The notes: a model not told the origin generated them from the letters alone. DNA of 64,000 nt from Athripsodes cinereus (GCA_947579605.1 OX388322.1:806001-870000), one strand, 5' to 3'; counted from the first letter of the stretch, positions 33,889-44,779 are shown. Translations and numbers: made by a program.

Positions 33889-35380
33889 CACCATATTATG
33901 AGTTAGTACATGTTTTGTTATTACCAAATTTTAATAACAATAAAAACACGAAACCAAAAATTAGGTAAACACATTATATCACGATATTGGCAAAGAGCCA
34001 ATGAGACTGTTTAAAAGTCCTGTCCATTTCCCGTCCGCGACTCACTGTGTTGTTACCCCATGTTGGACAATATTAATAAGGGTTTGTTTTATAATTTAAT
34101 GTTAATCTACTGTAATGATATAATATTCCCCGCATGAATATTTTAGAATCTTTGTTTGTATGTTTTTGTATTTATTTATTTAGTCATTCTTTATTTTACA
34201 TAAATATCAATATACAAAATTTTACAGGAAAATGCATTCAATATACTGAAGGCGAGTTTATCGTAAAGGCGTGATCTCTTTCAACTAACCCAAATTATAG
34301 TGGAAACCTGGTCATAAAATCATGTCACGTAATTATCACATTGTAAGTGCAAATCAAATTGAAAATATTTTCAAAACATTCTTACAAAATGTACCTATAG
34401 ATTATTTATTTTGGGAGAATTTACGAAATTGCGAGACTTTTTTAATATTGATCCCTTTGTTATAAGGCGAAGGTTAGCCGAAATCGATCGCATTATTTTA
34501 AAATCAAGTTACAAAAATTATATGGGCTAAATACTTTTCTTTACGTACACTCAATCGGAGTTCTAGTTTCTCGAAATTTTGTTAAATTTTTAACGATGTC
34601 TGTTATTCTCTGAACTATGCCAAGTAGTTTACAGCTAGTATATAATATAATATTAAGTCTACGGTACGTTTGTTACAGAATATAATTACAAAGAACAAAA
34701 TACAACATTTGCATTTATTTAACTGAAACAAAATTAAAATACATAATAATATTATTCGAAGATTATCTACCTACGTAAAAATAGTTGAATACCCGACGAT
34801 GTCCGATATTAAGTTAATAGTGTACCAATATACAAAATGTGATCTAGGGGGGGGAGGCGAACATAATCCACAATTTATGGACGAGATATTGGATCCAATT
34901 GACACAAATCCTGACTTGAAGTCTTCCAATTTTTCCCCTCGTTAAAAACACCTCGTTCTAAACTAATACTGAGTAAAATGGTGGCCAAAAATAAAACTAT
35001 ATATTCAATATCCATTTTCTAGTTTGATCAAAGTACGTTTGTCTTGAAATTACTAGAAGACACTTCAAATAAACAAACACTAATCTGTATTTTATTAATA
35101 TGAATCTAGGGAGCTTAACTTATTTAGAATGCTATTTTCTCTAGATATGTATTTATTATTTACATAAAAATGCTATGTTTATTAATAAATTTATTATATG
35201 TATATGTATAGTATTCTGAAGGCTGTACTACAGAAAAGTTACCTAAGTATTATGTATTGTATATACATATAAATTTATTTACGCAGAAAAGCTTTTTCTA
35301 CAGATATTATTAAAGTTGTGGCCATTGACTAACTGCCGAGCCAACGATATATTCGTAACATTTCCTCATGGCATTTGATC
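33889..35380. other. Intergenic, no recognised gene or repeat
   Basis: AT-rich. A G-run (GGGGGGGGAGGCG at 34849) stands out from the background. No coding blocks seen. Confidence 0.4.
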
Positions 35381-35384
35381 ATTA

Positions 35385-35775
35385 ACTCGCTTTGTTTTTC
35401 TATATTGACAAGTCTGTACTTTTTTCTGTAAGTTTTTAAGTTTCCTGTGAAAGACAAGTGTTCAAAAAACTTTGTAAAATATTCAAACTATACTACAATA
35501 AAGATATAAACATGTGGTTGCGGACATTCAATGTGGTTGTCTTGAATTAATTATAATAGGTATAATGTAAAAGTTCTCAGCTCTCAATGTCAAATAAATA
35601 TATAAAATGATGATTTATCGCTCTCCAAGCCAAAACAAAGTGATAAACCTCGTCGCTGAATTTAAGATATAAAATGACTTTAATTTTCGAACATCTGCCT
35701 TTCACAGGACACTCAAACTTACGGAAAAGTGTGGGAAACCAATTCTTTGTCGAGTGCTTCAGGGAAAAATGTTAT
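35385..35775. mobile_element. Two SINE-V fragments in opposite orientation
   Basis: 35418-35475 (TTTCTGTAAGTTTTTAAGTT, GAAAGACAAGTGTTC) is a plus-strand 5' piece. 35641-35772 (GATAAACCTCGTCGCTGAAT, CGAACATCTGCCTTTCACAG, CCAATTCTTTGTCGAGTGCT) is a minus-strand 5' half. About 165 bases of other sequence separates them. Confidence 0.6.
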
Positions 35776-36105
35776 ATTAACCTCCATAATATAATGAATG
35801 AAAGCTTCCCGGAACATGAAATCTGATAACATAATTATATGAATGGTTTTTCTGAGAACAGTGAAACCGTATCCGGTTGGTTTTATGTACACATAATGTG
35901 TGGGGAAAATGAGCTTTTAACGTGTCAATTGTTGATTAATTATTCCTTAATTAGCCAACATACACGTGTTTCTGTATTCTGTATTGTATTCTGTAAGTAT
36001 TTACCCCTTAATTTGTATAGCCTACTTTTTGACACTTGCTCATTCAAATTTAATTGAGAAATACGTACCTTGCGTTTTTATATTGATAAGCGCACAATTT
36101 CTACT

Positions 36106-36352
36106 AGTACTACTGCTAATATACCATCACGGCATATCCCACAAGTGGAGTAGCCAGCAGATCAGCTGCACTCAACAAACATGCAAGCTGTCCTCTTCGT
36201 GCTAATATAAAATCAAGACATTCAGGATGGGTGGCAAACCTAATCGCTGAATTTATGATGTAAAATGTTTTAATTTTTTCGAACACCTGCCTTTTACAGG
36301 ACACTCGAAAACTTACGGAGAAGAGTGGAGGACCAATTCTTTACCGGTTGCA
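36106..36352 (-). mobile_element. SINE-V copy (near-consensus)
   Basis: Tail CTAGTACTACTGCTAAT, ATACCATCACGGCATATCCC, AAGTGGAGTAGCCAGCAGAT, GTCCTCTTCGTGCTAATATA, TTCAGGATGGGTGGCAAACC, CGAACACCTGCCTTTTACAG, CCAATTCTTTACCGG. Confidence 0.88.
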
Positions 36353-37389
36353 TTTTTTTTCTCCTTTTCAAATTCAATTTCTCTTTACCTTTAAACAATT
36401 TGAGTCGTAAAACCGACTTTAGTGAATATCAATGACAATGTTCTCATGAGATGAAAGACGTCCCTCTAAATAATAATCAATAAAATGGGTTTTTTTTTAT
36501 TTTAATCCACACATAAATATTTGAGTCCGTTCGTATATATGTATGTTCATATGTCCTTAATGGACTCGGAAATTAGGAAAGACCGAAGTAAAATAATACA
36601 CTCTATACGAGGTCTCATCTTCTGGGCAGGTTTAAGGCTAAAAACATTTTAAATATCTTACGTATTGATAAAGGTATTTTAATTTTAATGCGACCATGTC
36701 ACAAAATTAGCAACAAAATGTATGAAAAATTTATGCAAGGTTTAGTAAATAGCAATATTCACAGTCAAACATTTTTCATTGTATTGAATTAATATGAAAA
36801 TGAATGTAACAATAAATACAACAATTCTGAAACTAAATATTTAGGGTTTATTATCGTAATAAAATATCATGTTTGCTAATGAGAAAAGCTCTTGAATAAC
36901 GTGAGTTAAAATTGCATATTTTTGATATATTGGGCTATTTTCAGAGTGGCAGACATTATGAAACCATAGAAAACTATACTGTAGAATAATAATAGTTTTA
37001 CTTATAAAATCCATAAACAATGTTAAATGATTTTTCAATGAGATGGAACCTATTTTATTTTCACCTAATATTTTTTACATGCATTATGAAATATTTGATA
37101 GTAAAATATTCTTGAATATTGATGGATGCAGATACATCCGTTCTTTAAGGTTTTTTTGGGAATACAGAGTACATAGGTGATAATTTATTCTTGACTTTTT
37201 TTATTTTCATAGTAAATCTCTCAAATACCCATTTATGTACCGCAAACCAAAAATACAAATTCGAATGTGGACAATATCATATTTTAAAATTTATGTGCCT
37301 ATTATTTTTTTACCAAATGGGATATTTACCCATTTTTTCTTATAGAAAATTGGCATGACAATCTTCAAGTTTTTACATTAAGATGAGGT

Positions 37390-37990
37390 TTTTATTAGTT
37401 TTTGCATGTAGGTACCCGCCTATTTTTCTAAATAAAATATGTGCGTTTGGGGTGTCGAGCTCACATATTTTTCATTTGGAAATGGTTTTTAGCACTTTTT
37501 CCATGTACGTACCTACTAATATGTGGGGTTTCTTAACTTCAAGCTTTTTCATCGCGACGAGGTTTTTAGTAGGTACTTTTTTCCATGTAGGTACCTACTT
37601 ATTATTTTTTTGCATAAATATGGACATGTGAGGTGTCAAACTTCAAGATTTTTCATTGGGAAGAGGTTTTTAGCACTTTCTTCGATGTAGGTACCTACCT
37701 ATTTTTTTACCTAAGTATGGGCATGTGAGGTATCAAACTTGAAGATTTTTTATCCGGAAGAGGTTTTTAGCACTTTTTTCGATGTAGATACCTACCTTTT
37801 TTTTACTTAAATGTGGGCATGTGAGGTATCAAACTTTAAGATTTTTCATTAAGAAGAGATTTGCAATGCTTTTTTTGATGTAGATACCTACTAATTTATT
37901 AATACTGAAATATGGGCATGTAGGGAGTCAAAAATTAAGTTTTCTCATTGGGAAGAGCTTTTTACTTCTTTTATCCACGTAAGTGCTTAC
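37390..37990. repeat. 97-bp tandem array in the Helitron
   Basis: Seven units marked by (C/G)ATGTAGGTACCTACC-like blocks at 37405, 37502, 37584, 37684, 37781, 37877 and 37976 (spacings 97, 82, 100, 97, 96, 99). Each unit also carries GGGCATGTGAGGTATCAAAC, AAGATTTTTCAT and AGAGGTTTTTAGCAC. The overlapping plus ORF at 37383 is a by-product. Confidence 0.88.
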
Positions 37991-38085
37991 TCCATTTTTT
38001 TCAATAAGATTTTGTCGTTATAACCCATCTATTTGCTTACTCCATTTTTTTCAATAAGATTTTGTCGTTATAACCCATGTATTTG
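37985..38085. repeat. 50-bp direct duplication near the Helitron 3' end
   Basis: GCTTACTCCATTTTTTTCAA then TAAGATTTTGTCGTTATAAC and CCAT occurs at 37985 and again at 38035, with one substitution after it (CCATC versus CCATG). Confidence 0.9.
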
Positions 38086-38358
38086 CAAGGTTTTCTATTT
38101 AATTGCACCCGAGCGATGCCGGGTTACATACGCTAGTATTAAATATGTTGATGTCATCTGAATGCTGACGCCTCGAAATCGAAAAACATGAAAAAAATGG
38201 ACTTCTTCGAGAGTGGGGATAAGATGAAAATAATTTAAATAATTCTTTATTGAAATAATATTGATCACGATTACACACAATATAAAGAAAAGACATTAAA
38301 ATATGCATAAGGATATGACTACCACACTAGCCATAAGGCTGTGTTGTGGCATAAAAAC

Positions 38359-38389
38359 TTATTGTCTGACTTATCCTGTCAGACAATAA
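38359..38389. other. 12-bp perfect hairpin
   Basis: TTATTGTCTGAC, loop TTATCCT, GTCAGACAATAA. It stands alone in AT-rich sequence. No function assigned. Confidence 0.6.
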
Positions 38390-39067
38390 TAAGAAGGAAA
38401 CAAATTTATTTAAAAAGAATAATTTTTCCATGTTTCAAAACTTTATATAACATATCGACTTTCTAGTTCCAAAAACCTTCGAAATTCTAATATTCCAAAA
38501 TATGTCATGTTAAAGTTTTGGTGGTCTACCAAAATATCAAAACAAAAATAATGTAATGTACAATGTAATAGATATTATTCAAGTATTAGAATTTTTTGTT
38601 TGTGGAATTGATAGGATATCACTTTCCACGTGTAACAAGCCAAAAATCTAGAACGAAAAAATTCTAATTGTGGTATATTAATTTTATTTATTTATTCTTT
38701 CATTTATACAACAGTATTTGAAATATAAAGTCATAAAAACCTACCTAACTGGGCATGAGCCCGTACCAAGGTAGACTGAGCCAGTTTTCACCTTACTTTG
38801 TCCCTGCGCTCAATTTTCTTTACTTCAGTTACTAAGGTTATTTTCCTTACTTTATTTAATCATAACATAACACACACGCTCAAGCACTCACACATACATC
38901 CACACACACAAACACACTCACCCACATACACACCCACGGAACTGGATAGTCGATACTATATTCGTAACGGGGATCAAAACAATTTGTTCAAAACTTTTTC
39001 TGTGGTTTTCTATAGTAGCCACAATTCTCTCCAGTGAAATCGGTACATATAACAACTTGTTTAAATA

Positions 39068-39295
39068 CTACTGCTGTACCATCACGGCGTGTCACATGAA
39101 TGGGGTAGCCAGCTGTATGTAATAAACATGCAACCTGTCTTCTTAGTGCCAACAAAAATTAAGACATTCAGGATGGGTAGGAATAACCTCATCGCTGAAT
39201 TTTCAAGATTTAAAACGTCTTTATTTTTGAACAGCTGCCTTTTACTGGAAAACTAAAAAAATAGGATGGGTAACCAATTATTTGCCGGGAACAAG
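39068..39295 (-). mobile_element. SINE-V copy, moderately diverged
   Basis: TACCATCACGGCGTGTCACA, GGGGTAGCCAGCTGTATG, TTCAGGATGGGTAGGAATAA, GAACAGCTGCCTTTTACTGG, ACCAATTATTTGCCGGGA. Confidence 0.78.
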
Positions 39296-39311
39296 AATAG
39301 ATAATATAATT

Positions 39312-39405
39312 ATCTATCTATACCATCACGGCATATCCCACAAGTGGGGTAGCCAGCAGACCAGCTGCATATAAAATATGCAAGCTGTCTTCTCCGTGCT
39401 ATTTA
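39312..39405 (-). mobile_element. SINE-V 3' fragment
   Basis: TATACCATCACGGCATATCC, AAGTGGGGTAGCCAGCAGAC, CAGCTGCATATAAAATATGC and TGTCTTCTCCGTGCTA. Ends there; the head is missing. Confidence 0.78.
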
Positions 39406-39536
39406 ATAATAATTAATTATTAAATAATAATATGTAGGTATGTTGTATTTGTTTTGTTTCGCATTTGTTATTTACAATTCTTACTTTTTTAATTTCAAAA
39501 ATAAATATTCCTTCTGAGAATGTTTAGTAAAACGTT

Positions 39537-39925
39537 CCGTGATAGAGTGAGGAATGAGGATATTAGAAGAATGAGCAGATGCAAAAGGAGTACTGTGGAT
39601 TGAATGCGTGTACATAAATAAATTGCGATAATTTAATCATGTGGAACGAATGACAGAGGAAAGAATGACAAAGAGGATATACTTTTCTGAAAGAAGAGGT
39701 GTTTGGAAACGCGGGAGTCCAAGAACTACGTGGTTTGACCACGTGAATCAAATTCTCAAGGACGAATGTGTGTTGAATAAGAGAAATCGACGTGCGTGCA
39801 TGAGAAATTGTACGAATGTAGAAGAAACAAAAGAAGTTTTTAAGGATAGATCTATATGGCGTTCCGTTCTCTCTGCCTGCCCCGCTTGGGATGCGGTGCG
39901 AGGGAATAGATAGATAGATAGAATT
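39537..39925 (+). mobile_element. LINE-B 3' end with (GATA)n tail
   Basis: Best coding copy of this family. The frame 39641-39913 reads MERMTEERMTKRIYFSERRG, PRTTWFDHVNQILKDE, RRACMRNCTNVEETKEVF and KDRSIWRSVLSACPAWDAV, then GRNR-like residues and TAG. Upstream and out of frame is VRNEDIRRMSRCKRSTVD. The layout (ERM, RPR..W.D.V, DR..WR..V) is that of non-LTR reverse-transcriptase C-termini. Ends (GATA)n at 39907-39921. Confidence 0.82.
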
Positions 39926-40469
39926 CACCTTCAAGCACCATGCAAAATATAGTATTACCTAATGTTTATATTATATATTATGTATTGTAAGAAAAATATA
40001 ATTTATTTGTTTGAAATAACAATATTATTCAAAACGTGTGCTTGACAAATAACATGAATGCACATTTTGTCGTTCTCTTCTCTAAACTATTCTTATATTA
40101 TGATACTTTTAACCAATGGCGGCAACCAAAATTTTCTGTCCGCTTTACTAAAAACGTGTTTCTATTATTATTTTAATAGCGCATAGCTCCTCGGATTTTT
40201 TCACGATTTTACTAGGGAGATTGTAGCATAACTATGCACCCATCATAATACAAATCTAATATACGAGTATCTATATCATCACCTTAGAAGTAAACTGTTT
40301 TTTAAAATGAAGATATTCATGAAACTTCACATAAATTCATTTAACATTTTTTATTTTTATCTTCAACATCATTTTCGACGCTGAGAGAATATGAGTTGCA
40401 TGTTCATCATATAATATTATGTAAGTTTATTCACTATTTGTGGAAAATACCATAATGTTTATATGTATG

Positions 40470-40540
40470 TATGTTGGATGATTTATTCGGCGCCGTTTAA
40501 TGGAGCATCCATCTCAAGGGCGTGATGGTGTAGATACCAC
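40470..40540 (-). mobile_element. L2/CR1-like LINE 3' tail fragment
   Basis: GGATGATTTATTCGGCGCCG, then CATCTCAAGGGCG, the reverse complement of the tail seen at 29300-29360. It runs directly into GTGATGGTGTAGAT, a SINE-V-like end. Confidence 0.6.
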
Positions 40541-40551
40541 GATTAGGCATT

Positions 40552-40882
40552 TATGCGACCGGTGTGGTGCAGAGGAAATGCTCTTGCCTTTAAGTTACTA
40601 GGTCCCAGGTTCGATTCCCAGGCCAGAGCAAAATGAAAAGTGATCTTTTTCAAATTGTTCTGGGTCTGGGTGTTACATGCATATTATGTGCTTAGTGCAT
40701 GGTATATGTGTATCGTTACGTTAGTACCCATAATATAAGATACATCTCGTTACCTTACTTTGAAAAGGTTCTATCATATACAGAATTCCCTATATAGATA
40801 GAACCTTTTCAAAGTAAGGTAACGATCTCTTAATTTGGGACTTACTCATCTGTATGAATTATCTATAGGTACATGTAATATT
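40552..40882 (+). mobile_element. SINE-1 copy interrupted by a 77-bp palindrome
   Basis: Head GACCGGTGTGGTGCAGAGGA (box A region), box B CAGGTTCGATTCCCAGGCC, TTCTGGGTCTGGGTGTTACA and TAGTACCCATAATATAAGAT. It is interrupted at 40748-40824 and resumes CTTAATTTGGGACTTACTC. The longest SINE-1 head in the window. Confidence 0.85.
40748..40824. mobile_element. 77-bp perfect-arm palindromic MITE, ATCT duplicated
   Basis: Arms of 28 bases (40748-40775 and 40797-40824), starting CGTTACCTTACTTTGAAAAG, are exactly complementary around a 21-base loop. The SINE-1 consensus shows the empty site, and ATCT is present on both sides (40744-40747, 40825-40828), so it is an insertion with a 4-bp target duplication. 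Confidence 0.85.
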
Positions 40883-41474
40883 GCGATAGATAGATAGACA
40901 TTTTTTTCTGGCATAAGTTTTGCATTATGTGCTCATGTGAATGCTACACCACTGCATTTTATCAGCTATAATAATATTATTATATTGTATGTATCTCTAC
41001 GACATAATGCATTATACAAAATAAACCATAAGAGGAAAATATATTACTTTTCCATTCTTGTATTTCAACCAAGACAGAGAAATATTAACATAACATTATT
41101 GCAATGTTATGAATAATAATAAAAATACAACAAACGAATAAACAAACACACAGATAGACAAACAAATAACAACTTAATGGGCTGTATGCATGGAATGTGT
41201 ATGCAAAAGATTTTAAAATAAATGCAAACTACGGAAATATTTCTTGAGAACGAAGAGTTCACTGAAGCATACATATTATTAAATTTTGCTCATTATAATT
41301 TTATTTTACGAACTCTGACGTATCAGTCATTTATGATAACAAATTAAATAATTCTAGAACATGAATAATTATGATAAACTTTTCTTTTATTGTCTAATTA
41401 TTCTCAGATTGCCACAGGCGGAAATCATCTGAATTTGGACGCATCGCCAATATATGTACTATACTATACACTAT

Positions 41475-41668
41475 ACCGGTGATTCCCAAACTATGGTACG
41501 CGTACCACCAGTGGTACGCGACAATTATTCAGGTGGTACGTAAGCAACCATGGCCGTAGGACTTACACAGTAAATAATTAGATAAAACGTTTTCAAATTC
41601 AGTTCAGTGGTACGCTACTGATTTATAATTTCGTGTGTGGTACGCGAAATTAAGTTTGGGAACCACTG
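41475..41668. mobile_element. hAT MITE, 194 bp, exact 8-bp target duplication
   Basis: Ends CGGTGATTCCCAAACTATGG and the complement of CAGTGGTTCCCAAACTTAAT, a hAT signature. CACTATAC flanks both sides (41467-41474, 41669-41676). The interior has repeated GTGGTACGCG blocks in both orientations. It inserted at the tail of the LINE-B copy that follows. Confidence 0.9.
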
Positions 41669-41676
41669 CACTATAC

Positions 41677-42022
41677 TATACCCTCACGCCGTGTCCCAAG
41701 TGGGGTAGGCAGAGAGAACGGAATGCCAAATAGATCTATCTTCACACACTTCCTTCGCTTCCTCCACATTCATACAGTTTCTCACACACACACGTCGGTT
41801 CCTCTTACTCAACACGCGGCCGTCCTTTAGAATTTGATCCACGTGATCAAGCCACGTGGTCCTCAGACGCCCGCGCTTCCTCACAGCCTTTCTTTCAGAC
41901 AAGTACTATATCCTCTTTGTCATTCTTACCACGTTCATTCGTTCAACATGTCCAAACCTCCGTAGTTTATTCACGCGCATTCTGTCCACAATACTCTTCT
42001 TGCATCCGCCCATTCTTCTAAT
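41677..42022 (-). mobile_element. LINE-B 3' end
   Basis: The minus strand reads RMGGCKKSIVDRMRVNKLRR, FGHVERMNVVRMTKRI, a frameshift, then MSERKAVRKRGRLRTTWLDH, VDQILKDGRVLSKRNRRVCV and EDRSIWHSVLSAYPTWDTA followed by a stop. Its 3' end, CTACCCCACTTGGGACACGG then CGTGAGGGTATAG, is nearly the same as the SINE-V 3' end. Confidence 0.84.
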
Positions 42023-42349
42023 ATGATAATATATGTACATACAAAAGACAATATAAATTATGTACATATAAAAAAATCTCTGTATTTCGTTTGAATATGA
42101 TTAATGTTCTTCTTGTGTTTGTGAAGGCGTTTGAATTTTATAATTGATTCAGGAAATAAAATATGTGTACGTAAATTGAAACGAGTGTTTATTTCTACTG
42201 TAGATTATAAATCGTGGACCTGGTAAGTCGAAACATCTCTCTCACGATTTAGAATATATCGTTCAAAGAAACATATTAGTTTCAATTAACCTAATTATGG
42301 GATTTTAATACGTGTGCACCGAAACAATAAAATATGTTTATTAAAATAT

Positions 42350-42412
42350 AGAGGACAGCTTGCACATTTATTACATGTAGCTAGTCTGCTGGCTACCACA
42401 CTTCTGGGATGA
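42350..42412 (+). mobile_element. SINE-V internal fragment
   Basis: GAGGACAGCTTGCACATTTA, TTACATGTAGCTAGTCTGCT, GGCTACCACACTTCTGGGAT. Only the last third of the family. Confidence 0.6.
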
Positions 42413-42926
42413 ATGAACGACTCAAATTTCAGTATGTAATAACGTTTTACATCTTACGTAAATCCTACCCTAGTCAATTCAAGTGGAATAAAATATATTT
42501 TACGAGCTGTAACAGTTGAAAGATTACCGCGCTATGTGAGCTGTGTAAGAAGTGTGGTCATATTTTTATTTCCCAACTCATCGATTTGCTCAATTCGGCA
42601 GAATTTAAGTTAGTACAGTACTATATGATATTAAAATGTTTTATGTGACATCGCACCACACACTACATAGATACCTACATATGTTATTATGATTGTGTTT
42701 TTGAGTTATGTTATATGATGACACCAGCACTACATTATATATACAGTATATAAAATTATTAGGTATCTAATATGAAACCGTTCAGATGTGAATTTCAGAG
42801 GTCCAACGCTGAATCAATCTTAATATTGTTGCAACACATTCAGCGCCGTTTTATAAATCAATTTTATTAGGTATGTCTTTGTTTTTATTTATTTTATTCC
42901 TTTTGCACAAAATAATAATAATAATA

Positions 42927-43320
42927 ACAAAACCAATCAAAAACCTCGATTGGAGAACCATGTCTACACAATGCAACATTGTGTAAAATCTTATCGGAAG
43001 AAGTGAGATAGGTGTCCCAACCCCTACGAATTGGCTCTAAGCTGGCTTATAGCGTCTCTCGATATGTGAGGTCCACATATCGAGAGACGCTAGAAGAACT
43101 TCTAAGGTTTGCATAAAGCGTCTCTCGATTGGTGGACCTCACATCGTGACACTAAGAATGGTAGAACTGGTGAACGTTGTCCATGGACACCGAAAGTGAT
43201 CACTTAAGCCAGCCTAGAGCCAATTCGTAAGCGTTGGGACACCTTTCTCACTTCTTCCGATAAGATTTTACACAATGTTGCATTGTGTAGACTTAATCGA
43301 GGTTTCTGATTGGTTTTGTC
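42927..43320. mobile_element. MITE with terminal inverted repeats over 100 bp
   Basis: Left CAAAACCAATCAAAAACCTC and right GAGGTTTCTGATTGGTTTTG are inverted. The pairing continues through TCTACACAATGCAACATTGT, AGTGAGATAGGTGTCCCAAC and TACGAATTGGCTCTA. The centre contains a second, near-perfect palindrome (AGCGTCTCTCGATATGTG, then CACATATCGAGAGACGCT, 43052-43091). Same family as 25037-25498. Confidence 0.82.
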
Positions 43321-43399
43321 ATCTGCACCCAAATCCGGTAAAACAATAAAAAAAAATAGTAAATATTCTGAACATAATCATAATAATAATAATGCCTTG

Positions 43400-43900
43400 T
43401 ACCCGTTGCCGGGTATTATTGAGAGACTGAATTTAATCGAGCATCCTGCCGACGGTGCCATCGAAGGTGACTGTGAAGGCCAATTCTGGACAGGCACACT
43501 TTGTCACATTCGGGACAAGGCTGCTCTTCGTTTATGATGGGTCTGCGAGTTGTTCGATTTTGCGGGCCGCTATAGTCATAAATAGTTTTCCGCCATTTCG
43601 TGCGGTCACCTGCCATCTTCTCCCAGTCATCTTGAGCGTTGATGTCCTTCAAGGTGTTGTGCAGGACATCTTTGAACCGTTTCCGCTGGCCTCCCCTCTT
43701 CCTTTTGCCTTCTGCGAGTTGATCATGATCTTCTTAGGGAGTCGGCCTTCATGCATGCGGACGACGTGACCTGACCAGCGAAGTTGGGCGCGAGCTACAG
43801 GCACAGTGGATCTGATCTTCTCCCTCAGACAACTACAAGAGAAGACGATTGAACAACATACATCCATGTTCTGAACATAATAATAACACTTCATTGATCA
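43400..43900 (-). mobile_element. LINE 3' coding fragment with C2H2 finger, frameshifted
   Basis: First frame (43894-43649): LREKIRSTVPVARAQLRWSG, HVVRMHEGRLPKKIMI, GRGEASGNGSKMSCTTP. Second frame (43652-43416): MKDINAQDDWEKMAGDRTKW, RKTIYDY, then CPECDKVCLSRIGLHSHLRW and H. The order LRW.GHV.RM, DR..WR, then a C-terminal CX2CX12HX4H finger is known from the ends of metazoan non-LTR reverse transcriptases. The frame changes near 43650, so the copy is inactive. Confidence 0.8.
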
Positions 43901-44085
43901 AAAATAATCATAAACAATTGACGAAGTTATTGCCTGAAGGCAATATCTTCCAGCTTACCAAATCACATCATCATTATAAAATAGTGTTAACGAAACAATA
44001 TAAAATCTAAATACTAGGACGATATGCAGTGGTGAGATTAACACTATAAAGCGATTTCTTCCATATAACCACGAACTTTAACTTC
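43900..44085 (-). mobile_element. LINE 3'-UTR fragment
   Basis: TATTGCCTGAAGGCAATATC then TTCCAGC (43930-43956) recurs at 57609-57635. AACAATATAAAATCTAAATA, GCAGTGGTGAGATTAACACT and GCGATTTCTTCCAT match 9100-9180. It probably belongs to the same LINE 3' ends as the 9050 fragment. Confidence 0.6.
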
Positions 44086-44188
44086 TACTATATCATCACG
44101 GCATATCTCACTAGTGAGATAGCCAGTAGACCAGCCGGATTCAATAAACATGCAAGCTGTCCTCTCCGTGCCAACAAATAGTTAGGCT
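44086..44188 (-). mobile_element. SINE-V 3' fragment
   Basis: TATATCATCACGGCATATCT, GATAGCCAGTAGACCAGC, TTCAATAAACATGCAAGCTG and TCCTCTCCGTGCCAAC. Confidence 0.75.
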
Positions 44189-44779
44189 GGCCGTCTTATA
44201 CTAAGCAATAACTGAGTTACAAACATAATATCAAGCTTTCAATCATAAACTTTTATACAATTAATACATGAAAGCAATTTTTTTATAAATTTGAACAAAA
44301 GCATAACAATGGTTAGAAAATATTTAAAATATTTTAATAAAGAAAATAATTAAAATAGTTCAGACAATATTGTTGAGAGGATTTTCACGTCTTTGCCTGT
44401 ATAAGTGTTAATATTATATATATCCTCGCGAGAGGTTTCGCCTTTCCATTCAATAACCCTCATACACGAGCGACATAACTCGTCCTTGCGTCGTATAAAT
44501 TGATTCAAGTAGGAATTACGAGCTTTCGGTGGAGGGTGGGAACCATATATTTATTATGTTCGCTCGTAAAACCTTTATTTTTTAAGGTTTTTTAGGTTAC
44601 TATTAACTTTAGTAGCTATTATTACTATCAAAGTTTAATTTTCAATACACAAGAAATTTGAAATTTCATTATTTTTAAAAAAGCGAGACGTATTTTTCAC
44701 AACATTTTTTCATAGAACTTTCATTAATCAAAGTGACATTTAAAATCACGACATATATTTGAGCTTTATACTTTATTTA

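Larger units (their letters stand above)
36515..38136 (+). mobile_element. Helitron, non-autonomous (5' edge uncertain)
   Basis: The 3' end is diagnostic: stem ACCCG, loop, CGGGT (38108-38125), an 8-base spacer, then CTAG (38133-38136) before T. This fits the Helitron rule of a short hairpin about ten bases before CTRR, with no target duplication. Upstream are a 97-bp tandem array (37390-37985) and a 50-bp direct duplication (37985 and 38035). The stretch at 36525-36600 (GAGTCCGTTCGTATATATG, ATGGACTCGGAAATTAGG) reads like lepidopteran Helitron interior, but the 5' TC end was not found. No Rep/helicase ORF is present. Confidence 0.7.

Noticed and set aside
37383..37631. 82-residue plus ORF in the tandem array
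   Set aside because: Lies in non-coding 97-bp repeats; its frame does not persist across units.
39563..39934. 123-residue minus ORF
   Set aside because: Antisense of the better supported LINE-B coding end at 39641-39913.
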